Source: Oscheius dolichura
Lineage: Eukaryota; Nematoda; Chromadorea; Rhabditida; Rhabditidae
Reading direction: 5' to 3'
DNA length: 64,000 bases
NCBI GenBank assembly: GCA_932521035.1
Contig: OW051492.1
Location: forward strand, 9,114,001 to 9,178,000
Under the pieces are notes generated by a model. It had not been told where the DNA came from, made no database searches, and saw nothing but the letters and a program-made list of their open reading frames with translations. The translations under genes were made by a program, and so were the position numbers. Below, piece by piece: positions 44,016-55,057 of the stretch. How positions within the stretch are numbered: position 1 is the first letter of the stretch; every line of letters begins with the position of its first letter.

Positions 44016-44485
44016 ACCGCAATCCCCTCCTGCCGGACAACGAGCCCCCTGCGGCCCCTGGTCCCATCAGATCCCACCAGTATCCACAAGACGGTTCACC
44101 AGGGAGTCCCTGGGAACTTCCATTTTGGGAAGAGAACCCGGGGAAGTCCCTGGGAACCCCACTTGTTCCTCGTTTCGCAGTAGAAATGGTCCCCGGGGTG
44201 CTCCCCAGCTGAGGAGGCTGCCTGTGGATATGGCCACCGCCTCCCGTACCTGTATCCTTATTACTTTTGAGTAAGAGATCCTGCAAAACGTTCTTACAAA
44301 GTAAAAATTTATTATGGCAAGCTAACAACAAACAGGTGGAGAAGAATATGAATAAGGTGCACCAATATATAGCGGAAGATGGTCATTAAAATCATCAATT
44401 TTTCTTCTTTTTCTCCTCCAGAATGAGCAGAACCAGCAAAGTACCCATTTCTTTCTCGTTAATGAGAAAATATTAAGATTATAAA
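44016..44485. other. Spacer downstream of the Nudix gene
   Basis: Contains fragments of the long-TIR MITE (GGGAACTTCCATTTTGGGA at 44121) and GC-rich sequence. No supported exon. Confidence 0.4.
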
Positions 44486-47400
44486 TTAAAGCATATGCAG
44501 CGTTGCCCGGTATTGGGACTTGTTGATGTGTAGGAGTTCACGATTCTCTAGCGAGGCTACGGCAATCCAGTGATATCTGAAATGGTCCTTTAAATTAATT
44601 TAAGGCAGAAAAACTGACCTGGGACTACGAATAACAGCTTTTGTGGCACTTTTCTTATGTTCACAATAGAGACGAACGGATATCCCGTGGGCGACGCTTT
44701 CCATCGGCTTTGGGTGGCACTTGACTTGGGTTACGTGGGACGGGGCGAAGACCACGTTGGGTCCTTCTTCCAGGAGATGCTATACCGTATTTGTTTAGGT
44801 TTTTAAACGGGCAAGGATGGGTACATGTCTTTATGGCCTTTTCTGATCCATGTTAGCCAAAACTTGGACTAATGCGCCGTTTGAGGCTCGCTTCTCGATA
44901 GTCCGTTCCTCCGCACCCGTAAAGTCTCGGCAAAACAAATGTATAAAGGTGACACTGTTTTGTAACAGTTTTGAATAAAGGTAATCCGACTGCCGACGGA
45001 TCGTGCTATTGTGGGCCGAGCCCTGTTTGAGACCGGGTTACTGTATTTTAAGCTATTTTAAAGAGGAAAACTGTCTCTAATTTGCTTAAAATTGTGATAA
45101 TTTGCTCTGTGGAACCATTTTTCAGCCCTGATAATGATTAGAGCCATAAAACGTACCCTATAAACTTTAGAAACAACCATAGCGAAAAAATATTCAAAGC
45201 CGAATTCCACTGTCGGAAATGGTTGTTCATGATTCATTAGCATCTCCTCATCTTTTATATTTTTATGTACCAGGACTTCGGTCTTCGATCTGAATATTTC
45301 TAATTATGTATATACGGTAAAAACAAAAACATACTCGTCCAAACTGTGCCGTACAATCATAAATTCAATGAACAGTCCCTGGACATTCGTGTTTTCCGGC
45401 ATGATTCGAGGAATCGGCTCGTTGAACCGTTTCTTCAAGATTAGAGCCTCGTCCACGAGTTTTAGAAAGTCTTTACCCCTAAAATAATCAAAAAATGGAC
45501 GTGAAGGACTGGAAAACCTACCGTAATTCCATTTTCCGGGCTCGGACATCTTTCACTGGGAACCATTGCGCGCTCAAGGACTCAATGTCCGCTTTCGTCT
45601 TGAGTTCTCCTCCTATATCGATATAGTAGAATGTGAAAATGAGTGTCTAACCTGTGACATCGCAATAGAAAGCAAAACGGTACCAACCGCTTCCCTGAAC
45701 TTGTAAGGAGAGAAGTTCTATGACCTTACAGGTGTAGCCGGTCTCTTCCAGGACCTCACGATGGACGGATTCCTGAAAAATACACTTTTTATTATTATAC
45801 ACAGTCCTTTAAAGCCTTTTATTTTATGAAATGGTGAATTTGGGAAAGAGATACTGGGAAATTGTGGGAAAAACTGGTACAGTCCGTTTTCAGTCGAAAA
45901 TTCGAGGTAAGAGTTTTAGTCGACCTCCGTTACAAGACCCACACGGTCAAATTGGATTATTTACAGTATCCTTTGGTTGAAGGAAGCCAAAATTAGAGGA
46001 CAAAGTGAAAATGTTTGGGTTTTTTGGTGGAAACAGAGTACAACGCTCCAAATCAAATTGTTGAGTTCGTCATGGTCAATTTGAAGCAGCCTGGGTCAGT
46101 TTATCCGGGTGGATACCATATTTTCGGAATAAAAAGAGGATTGAGAGACCTTCTCTATGGTCCATAGACTGTAGAAATACAAAGGAAGTGCTGGAATTCC
46201 AGTTTTTTTACCAGTAGGACGGGTTACGGTATGGAAATCTCGAAGAATGCAAGGAAGGGTCCCTATCCCGGGTTTAATCTTTTAAAAAACCATTTCCAGT
46301 GGCTGGCCTTTTTAATATTTTCATGGCAGAAGAATCATGAGAGTCCTCGTTGTGGGTTCCATTGAAGAATTTGATTAATTTTACAGTAACCTTGAGCAAA
46401 AAGGGAGAATATTGAAAGACAGCGGGCAAATGCTTCAAAGAGTAGTAGGGGTTCCTTTTGAAATGGATTATATGTGCCGGGAATAAAGAAAATTTGGGAG
46501 CAATTAATCACAAAAACTACAGTACCCTTTGATCTAATCTTTAATTTGAAAAGCTGACCTCGAGTGTCTCTCCGGCTTCCACCCTGCCCGCTGGCATGTA
46601 CCACTTTCCATAGCAGCTCTTCTTCGCCTCTTGGATTAATAACATCTCCAAATCGTCGCCCGTCCCTCGAAATATTATTGCAGCTGCTACATAATTTACA
46701 TTATCGTGTAGTCTAACATATCTGCATCCTGAAAATTGCCACAGTAATGCTAAAAAATAAAGAAACCCACTGCCTAACTGCATATCCGGTACCCGCTGTT
46801 CTTTCCTGGGAGGATCGTCGGGTTTCGCGTCGCCATTCATTGTACCATTTGTTTTCTTCAGAATTCCATGGGTTGGGGTCAGACCTAAAAAGTGAACGTT
46901 TTTTTACGCGGATTACTGAAGGGGATTTTAACATTGGGGCGTGATTACCGGCCCCAGAAGAGAAATAGGGCCAATTAGCCCTATTTCACTCTAAAATTTC
47001 CAGATTTCCTAGTTTTCTGATTTATTACAGTATTCCCTTGGTTTATATCCTGTAAAATCTGTATTGTAGAAGTTGATTGTGGTAATAATTTTAACTTTAG
47101 AGCGCGATTACCGGCTCTGGAACGAAATTTGTAAAACAGACGGAAAACAGCCTCACTCTACAGCTAAATATTCTATTTTCTGGTTTATTACCGTATCCTC
47201 TAAGAGGTTATGCTATAAAATGCATAATATGATCGAATTACTGTAGAAATGTTAGCACTGGAGCGCGTTTATCATTTCATTTCTGAAATGGATGATCTAC
47301 TCCCTCTCCAGGTCGCCTTTCCCCAAATTTTCCACTTTTCACCAAATTTCCGTCTTTTATAAGCCTTTATACTGTAGTTTAAACTTCTAGATAAACAAAA

Positions 47401-47563
47401 AAACTGAAAAATAAAGAGCAAAGAATGACTAACCCCTCTCAATAATTTCATTAGTGGGTTCCGGCGTTGGATCCCTGCTTTCTGCTATGTATTCCTCTTC
47501 CGATAGCACCATATAAAGAAGTGTTCCTAGAAAAAGAAAATGAACGAGATTCAAGGAATTCAT
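44486..47563 (-). CDS. ndx-1: Nudix hydrolase, NDX-1 / NUDT18-like (383 aa)
   Basis: Minus-strand exons 47563-47434, 46884-46774, 46728-46559, 45772-45652, 45612-45522, 45478-45335, 45289-45157, 44779-44619, 44576-44486; all phases close. The Nudix box runs from GRVEAGETLE (end of exon 3) into REVLEETGY (exon 4), matching G-x5-E-x7-R-E-x2-E-E-x-G. Flanking LLIQEAKKSCYGKWYMPAG and LLSLQVQGSGWYRFAFY are typical of the NUDT18/MTH3 branch, which removes phosphate from oxidised guanine nucleotides (8-oxo-dGDP in the mammalian enzyme). The N-terminus is uncertain: the ATG at 47563 gives a hydrophobic start, but a TTTTCTAG site just inside suggests trans-splicing and a start at MVLSEEEY. Symbol assigned by family resemblance to the C. 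elegans protein. Confidence 0.8.
44915..45000. mobile_element. Degenerate palindromic MITE in Nudix gene intron
   Basis: The left end ACCCGTAAAGTCTCGGCA is preceded by GATAGTCCG; the core GTGACACTGTTTTGTAAC is family-like, but the right end after TGCCGA is lost. Confidence 0.55.
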
Positions 47564-49550
47564 TTTATTATATTCTGGGAGAAGGAACGGGGAATAATGA
47601 GCCAAATTGGAGGATAAAAAGGGGAGAAGGGGTTCTTGATTAGATGGGATGGAAAGACCCCAAAAAAGGGAAAATAGCCCTTTAAAAAGAGGAGAAAATT
47701 GTGGTAGGAGAAGCTGTAAAGCCTCGTACACGCCAGTCGACCAGAGAAAAGTAAAAGGAAACACGTTTCCCTTCCGTTCTCCCCAATGCAATTGCAACAT
47801 GGCGGGGGAAATGTAAACAAAGGAAAAGTGGAAGTCATACAGATAGAAGAGGGGTCGGTCTGGGGGAGGCTGACTGTTGCAAAAGTAGATACTCTTATCT
47901 CTAGTGGGGGAAATGAAAAAAGGAACGGAATTTGGACCCGGGGGAAGGAAATAAAAGGGTTCGGAACGGAAGCCAAGAAGTTTTGGCGGCGTAGTCAGGG
48001 AAAAGGAAGGTTATCGTTCAATTCCAGCGGAAAAAGGAGGCCATTTAGCATTTTGAGGTCAAATTTCCCTGATTTTTCGAATTTTCCAGGAGAGAAGAAC
48101 CTTTCCTTTCCATTGGAAATGATCGTCTAAACCGTTTTACAGGGAAGGAAGTGGCCGAAGTTCGGTTGGGAACTAAATGAACAAGAATTTCAATCCGTAC
48201 AGGACCAAATAACGGCTGAGAACCAAATTCTAGATCTATTGGCAGTATAGGTGGAAAGAAGATTCCATCAGATGGGATTTCGAAGAACGAAAAAGAAGAA
48301 GAAGCTCTAAAATGGGCAATAGAAGCTGCTGGGCCCAATGAATCTTCTGGGCACTTCGGGCAAAATTTTGGACTTCCAGGAAAGTTGCGCTGATGTGTTA
48401 GTAGTCTTTTTTAATGCAGAAAGGCTTTTGGTAGTCAGGCGGGAGACCAAAATCACACCGTAGACTCCCAGACGGTCCATTGGATCGAACGATAGTTGAT
48501 AGGAATCAAACTAAACAAAAACCCAGGAGTGGGTAAGAAAAGGATGGAAGGAATACGAAGAAGAAGCCATTCATTTTACAGAAATGTAGGTTTTGTAGGG
48601 AATTAGACTGACAGAAGAGCAGAACTTCGAATTTTCCACTGCGTACCCTTAAAATGAGTCATAAAAGGGGATTTTCAAACAAGCGGAGTGGGGCTGCAAG
48701 GAGAAAAACCGCCACAGCGCTAAAATTGATCCATAGTCTTCAAAAAGAGTAAAAATACTGGAAAAAGTGGATTTTAGGGACAGACGAGCGGAATTCTCAA
48801 AGATTAGAGTCCATAACTAGGAGAGAAAAAACTTCATTTCCGTTTCAAATCGCCGCCGCCAATCCCCCGTAAAAAACGGTTTTGTACAGTGGGAAATCCC
48901 ACCCTCTGCCGCTCTTTCCCTTCGAATGGCTATAATAGGGGCCTGGGCCGAATCTGTTCGTTACGGGGAGCGAGCGAGAGAAAGAACCCGGGAGCTGCGA
49001 CGGCTGGGACATGTTCTATTGCGTAATAATCGCATTTTCCGCTCGATTGGCCAGAAGCCGGGGATGCCCTCCGTTTTGCAATAATTAAAGCCTACTATTG
49101 GCTTGTTTTTGAACCTACAATTGGAGCTTGAAATCTGTGAAAAATAGGTACGAAACTCTCTTTAAAATGGAGAAAAAAAGTATGGAAGGGTGGAGGAGGT
49201 CTATGTGGCCCCTTCTCCCTTTTGAAGACTTCCTTTCGAAGAGAGCAATCAATGTGGGAAAGCAGAGAGAGAAGAAGACGGGGGACGGGGGACGAAAATG
49301 ACACGCAATATTGAAGAATGCCCTCTCTCTGTTTTAATGGATTAGAGAGGGAGAGGGGTTGGAGTGAGCGGGTCCTACTTTTCCGGGCTATAGGCCACTT
49401 TAAAAGCCTCAAAATGGAAGAAAAAGTCGATTTAATGACCGGGAAAATGAAGGCGGAAGGCAGCCAATGAAATGACGCACAATGGCTGACGAGAATGGCA
49501 AAAGTCCGGCGGCTACCCCCGCGGGGTAGGAAGGACAAAACACGGCGGCC

Positions 49551-49566
49551 CCACACACACACACAC
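49551..49566. repeat. CA microsatellite
   Basis: CACACACACACACACA followed by TATGTG. Similar runs at 50401-50440. Confidence 0.85.
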
Positions 49567-52500
49567 ATATGTGCTTTATTCTCCCGCAAAACGGTGGTCT
49601 CTCACTCTCTGCAACAACCGAACATAAAAACAAACACGGAAACGGCTGGTGAGCCAAAAATGAGGTTTTAAAGGACTAACTAGGGACTATTTGAGGGGAA
49701 TGGAAAGCTAGATGTCTAGTGGGGAAGGTGAAAACCTCCACAGGAAAGGGTCTGCGAGCATTCTGAGCCTAAAAATGAAACTGTGGACCAAATTTGGGTT
49801 TCAAATGGAAGACAACTTTTTTCTCTTCAAATTTAGAAAAATCTAAAGAGGAAACAGAATAGTTTAGAACGAAAATAAGGTCAGGAAGATCTCTGATGGA
49901 TCCAGGAGCCATTTGGGTGCTATCCTGCCCTCGAGGAAAGAAAGTAAACAGAGTTGGACCCAAAAAATGGAGCCGAGACCGGAAATGGGCTTCTGGAGGA
50001 GGGAAATAGGGTTTTCTGTATTTCTAGATGAATTTGAAGTAAGAAACGCTCATTTTTTAGGATAAAAATAAGGTCAGAAATGGCAAAAATGGCCGCCAGC
50101 GATGCTGTGGGGCGAATCTCCTAGAAATTTGCCACTGGCGAAGAAATAATGGGATTGGGAGTTGAATTAGCCCCCTCCAGTCTTCCCGCACACATTCCAC
50201 TACACACAAAACAAGCTTATAACAACCCTCCGGGGACGCGGCAGGGATGAAAAAGAAGTGACCGAACCTGATCCCGGAGGAGTGGGAGGCAAGTGACCAG
50301 TTCAAATTTCCGAACGGAGGGACGAGAGGTGTTGCGTGTTTTCTGACAAATGGCACGGCTGCTCATCTCCCGGGAAGAGAGGCCCGAGAGAGGGGAGACG
50401 CTCACACACATAGATATATACACACACACTCACATTACACACCCCGGGAGAGAGAGAGGGAGCGGCCGGGTCCCGTGGAAGAAGAAGAGGTTGTACGCAA
50501 ATTAGAGCCACACGGATGTGATGACAGCGATGAGGAGCGGAGAGGAGATGGGGAACACCTGGTGGGGCGAGGATGACAAAGTGTGTGTGAGGGTGGCCAC
50601 ACGTCCCATGGCCATGGATTGGACGGGGGGATTACAACCAGCAGGAAGGCAAATGGTGAACGGTTCAAGAGAATCCGCTGATCCGTGACTGTGTCCACAA
50701 CTGGACTGGGAGGTCTAGAAGATACCATTGGGACATTTCCAAGACGTTCCCCAGTTTTTTCCAGAGCTCAGGAAGTCTTCATTTTTCCCGTGCCATCCGC
50801 AAAATAATTACGTTATTCTGTAAACCTCTCGTGTAAAAAACAATTTGGCTTCGGAATGATGAAGTAATCTGTCAGCCCCTAGCCGAGGCAGAGAGAGACA
50901 TCCGTCAAAATCTTCAACGGAACGCAAGGCTCCTTCACTCTCCTGTTCTCTCTCTCTCCCTCTCAGCTGGCGGCATTGTTTTCCCTCATAATCAATCATT
51001 CTGCGGGTTATTAGTCAAAGGCAAGTGATGACAGCAGGCCGAGGGAGAAAGAGCAGAGTTTTTGCACAAGAGGCAAATGCACAAGTGGGATAAAAACAAC
51101 GGAAGCATTACTTTTATTGGTGACGGAGCAGAGAACTCGCTGTAGAGCTTTTAACTTCTTCTAGAGGTCTAGGAAAGTATCTACCAACTGTCGGGAAGCC
51201 TTGTGGGCCATAGGAGCCCAAGATTTCTGTACATTTCGCTAATTTTGAAGGAAAGCGGACTGCAAAATGTTTTAAATTGTGAACACACTAATTAGAAGCA
51301 AAGGAGAAGGTGGCTAAAGCTGTCTAAATGCGGGAATTATCGAAATTTTGGAGAGAAAGATACTGGAAAGTGAAAGGTAGCTGCTTTCGGCGTTTTTGAC
51401 AACAAATTCAGATTTTCCTACTAAAACTCCAGAAAGTTGGCTGCCTTTTTAGAAAATATTAATCCGCAAAACTTTCTTTCGCAAAAACAAGAAGGAAAAG
51501 GGCTATTGACAGAGCTTTTCCCATTTTTAAAAGGACAAAACTGTGAAGGGAGCCTGGAGCGTGAAATGTGGCCGGTAAAACGCTTTGGAACTACCAAAAA
51601 TGAGAATTCTGTGAATTCAGGAAGTCATAAAGTCTTCAAGTAGTCCGGAATACGGCCCAGCGTGGATCAAAAGCCCAAGAATAATGAGGACATCAACGGA
51701 GAGAGGGGGAACATCTCCGCGGCTAATTGCCACCCGTCTCCTCAGCCGCCCTCCGGCTGTATCCGTCGTCAAAGTGCTGCTGTTCAAATAGAATCCCCCT
51801 GTCGATAAACAAAGACATTTATCTTCTTTCTTCGGTCTTAAAGTTGAGAGGTACTAAAACGAAGAAATCCCCGGCTCCTGCAGGGAACTAATGACCAAGG
51901 GGAAGGATTAGAGGAAGGGAGGAGAACAATTGGGGGGACCCTTTTCGGCGACTTCAAATGGCCAAGGGTACGAAAATCGATGAATTTCTAGTCGTAGAGA
52001 GTGTGCGTGTGTGTGTCTTATATGACCACCCTATGTGTGGCTGAACATAAACAATGCAAAGGCAACAGGAAAGGGAAGGGAATGGAGAAGAAATAGAACG
52101 GGAGGGAAGGATCGATTATTCTCGAGGAAAAAAAGAAGAGGAGATGAGAGATGCGATTACTTTTTGAGACGGAAGTCAGGGGGGCATTAGAGGGCATCAA
52201 AATCTCCGCTCTGGAGCATCTTTTTTTGGAGAGAATTCCATTTTATGAGCCAAATTTGGTGTCAGAGGTAGCGGAGACCATTCCTGGCCCGGTCTGAACC
52301 CTTTGGAGCCACCTTTTCTTGTTTTTGAGAGTATTTAAAGCGGAAAAAGCAATTATACGCAGTTTGAGGAGCTTTCCTTCGATATTTTGCATCTCACAAA
52401 AAAAAGATAAAGATTCGACTAGAAATTTGACGGGCAGAGTGATCTGGTCCACAATGAGCCGTTCCACTCGGTTCACCTGATTTTGGACCCGTATTTCTTG

Positions 52501-52849
52501 ATTTTTATAGGAGAAAATAGCCGGGGATGGTTCTTGATCAGTCTGGAAAGACATCGGTTCAAACTCTGGGCAACGGAGAAAGAGCCGGAGTCCTGGCACG
52601 CCGCTCTTGAAAATTTGTCACAAGAATGAACCGGCAGGGAGCCTGGGAGCCAGCATCTGGCGGCTATGACCAGGTTATGACTAGGTTAGGTGTATATGGG
52701 GATAGGATTACAGCAGACAGACCTTGGATTCGGAAAATCAACGCAAAAAATCCAGTAGAATCTACATAATTGCCTCTAAGAGACTATGAGCCGTCACAGT
52801 TCCATGGAAGCTTTCTGTCACCATTTGGTACGGATTTCCCCTGCCTAAC

Positions 52850-52905
52850 TATGCCCACCATGCCCACCATGTCCACCAAGTCCAAAGTGTCCACCATTTT
52901 GGCTT
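52850..52905. repeat. Degenerate 9-bp minisatellite
   Basis: GCCCACCAT GCCCACCAT GTCCACCAA, then more diverged units, reverse complement of the unit at 11850-12027. Confidence 0.65.
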
Positions 52906-53259
52906 AACTGAACCACCGTACCACTCTGCCCACCAAATTGGTAGGAAAGCCGGTTACTCCTAGACTTCTCGGGAACCATTACGGGACCAGAATCAAAACA
53001 AGATTCAGTAATCAAACCGCTGATCCTGTTGGTTTGAAATGAGAAGGAAAATCAATGAGAATCGAGAAAACGATAGAACTGTAACCCCCCAAGTGTGACC
53101 AAAGACGAGGCGAGAAAAAGAACAAGAACAAATATTTCACCACACATTTTTATTCCTCCACACGGGACACGCGAACGACAAGTCTTTTTTTGTTTCATCT
53201 CATATAAACACACACAGAAGAAAAAGGTGTGAGAATAGAAGAGAGTCGACATCCATCCA

Positions 53260-54836
53260 CTACTTCTTCTCGGACTTCTTCTCGTCTTCAGCATCCTCCT
53301 GGGTGGCCTCCGTCTTCTCCTTCTTGCCGTCCTTCTCGTCATCCCAATCCGAGGCGATGTCCTGGAACGTCGGGTAGTCGCCCTTCTTGGCCTTCAGCTT
53401 TCCCTCCTTAATCATTTCCTCCTTCTTCGTCATGGCGATCTCCTTCGGCTTCAGGTCGGTCCCGTCCTTCTTCTCTTCCTCTTTCGGTGGCTTGTCGCTG
53501 TCCTTCTGGGTCTTCTCCACTTCCAGGCCGGGTTCCTCCTTCTCGCTGGGCAGCTTGGCGCTCTTCTCCTTGGCAGATGGCTTCGCCGGCTCTTCGGCCT
53601 TTTCCTTTTCCTTTTCAGGAGCAGCAAGAGGAGAGTCGGCTTTCGGCTTCGGCTCTTTTTCCTTTTCTTCTTTAGCGGCCACCGGCTCCGGGCGCTTTCC
53701 TTTGTGGACCGGATTCTTGGGACGGACGGCACGCTTCTCTGGCTTCTTCTTCTTCTTGCCACACATGGCCAACGTCACCAGGGCTGAAAATAAGAAAAAT
53801 TAACATTGTACAGTACCCGTTTAAATTGAAAAATCGCGGGATTTGACCCGTAAGCCGTTTAGGACCCAATTCCCATTGTCTGCCCACTAGAGGGACTAGC
53901 GACTGTCTTCTAATGGATTCGAAGCCAATCCCTAATATTTAAAGCGCTAGCGTGTCCGTTTGTATGTTTGTGACTTGACATGTCGAGATTTCCTAGCGCA
54001 GCGCGAAGTGAGCGGGCGTGTAGTCGGAGAGGTCACGGGTTCGATCCCCCCCCCCCCCCCGCTAAATATTTTTGCATGGTACTAAACACATGGTAGTAAT
54101 TGGTCTGCTACATGGATCCGGGACAAAAATGAAACAGAAGAACTTGTTGAAAAGGCGCCAAAATGGTCGAGGGATTCAACTGTTCATGGAGAACTTTAGC
54201 ATCGTTTATAACCGTAAAATGGGCTGGCTACCCTTGGCGCCCGGGCTCGTCTGGTGGCTCGTCCTTTAGAAAGTGTGGTTCTTTCCGAGCCGGACCTGCC
54301 ATCTCTTACAATTCTCTGGCTGGATGTGGTTCCCGTCCAGAACTTTCAAAAAGCTTGGACTGAATTTAAGCCGAGTTGGATCCCGTTCGGGTCGATCTGG
54401 CCGTTTCTCGGACTGACTCCTGGCCACACAACTGGAGTATACGGTAGTCCGGCGCCCAAGCCCGTACAGTCTCGGCGGCTCAAATGTGGAGATACATTTG
54501 TTTTTGGCTGTTTTCAATAAAAGCCATGGTTGTACAGGTTCGCATGGGCTACTGGCTACTGTAGTGTAGTGAATCGGCGCCCGCACCCGTACCGCCTCGG
54601 CTAATCAACAGAACAAAGTCGTGAGTGTCTAATTTTACATGGAAAAATTTTTGCCGAGTCGGTACGCTTGCGCTCCCGCGGGCTACATTATCCTTTCATG
54701 GACTCTTGCGCGCCAATCTCGTCAAACATGGCGCTATGGCTGATAATTGCCCACTCCAAAAGTTACAGTAGTTTCCTAAAAAGTTAGAAAAAAGTAGCCA
54801 ACCTAAGAAATTGCCGGCGAAAAGTAGCAGCATCAT
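53260..54836 (-). CDS. Lysine-rich leader-peptide protein 6 (185 aa)
   Basis: Minus-strand exons 54836-54803 and 53783-53260, intron 1019 nt. Leader MMLLLFAGNFL-ALVTLAMCGKKKKK; starting at the second Met gives the family's 31-nt first exon. The body repeats AKEKSAKLPSEKEEPG-like Lys/Glu/Pro stretches. The C-terminus has LKPKEIAMTKKEEMIKEGKL and the signature DYPTFQDIASDWDDEKDG, nearly as in the genes at 6604 and 7868 some 46 kb away. The intron carries a C14 run, a tRNA-like repeat and degenerate MITE ends. Likely exported or membrane-anchored, function unknown. Confidence 0.75.
53990..54060 (+). repeat. tRNA-like repeat ending in a C14 run
   Basis: CTAGCGCAGCGCGAAG (A-box like) and GGTCACGGGTTCGATCC (B-box like), then fourteen C. 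Lies in the intron of the lysine-rich gene on the opposite strand. No complete tRNA cloverleaf is seen. Confidence 0.4.
54463..54600. mobile_element. Diverged palindromic MITE ends
   Basis: GCCCAAGCCCGTACAGTCTCGGCGG and, farther on, GCGCCCGCACCCGTACCGCCTCGGC in the same orientation; probably one rearranged or two partial copies. Confidence 0.35.
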
Positions 54837-54858
54837 TGGAGAGAAGCCGCTCCACGAG
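54837..54858 (-). promoter_or_regulatory. Conserved pre-ATG element, minus strand
   Basis: On the minus strand, CGTGGAGCGGCTTCTCTCCA ends at the ATG at 54836, matching the elements of the other family members. Confidence 0.45.
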
Positions 54859-55057
54859 CTGTTCTTCTGGCAGAATGATCAATTTCTGTCGGGAAGGCGT
54901 ATCTATAGGGGCCATCAACGTGTTTTTAACCGAGATTTAACGGTTCCGAACCGAAAATTGGACAAAAACCAGGTCAGATCCAAATTTTGACCGAAAACCT
55001 CGCTTTTTGACCATTTTCCGGTCATTTCGGTCCTTTTTCGCTTTTTCCCTTGGAAGG

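Larger units (their letters stand above)
47564..53259. other. 5.7-kb gene-poor stretch
   Basis: I found no exon chain here. Open frames are short, purine- or pyrimidine-biased and without splice-consistent partners. Features seen: a CA microsatellite (49551-49566), a second CA/TA run (50401-50440), and short GCCCACCAT-type repeats (52850-52905). It may hold upstream regulatory DNA of the two flanking minus- and plus-strand genes, or non-coding RNAs I cannot recognise. Confidence 0.45.

Noticed and set aside
43993-44274. Collagen-like fragment (GPGAAGG on the minus strand)
   Set aside because: No Gly-X-Y periodicity beyond a few triplets; it coincides with GC-rich debris next to the long-TIR MITE.
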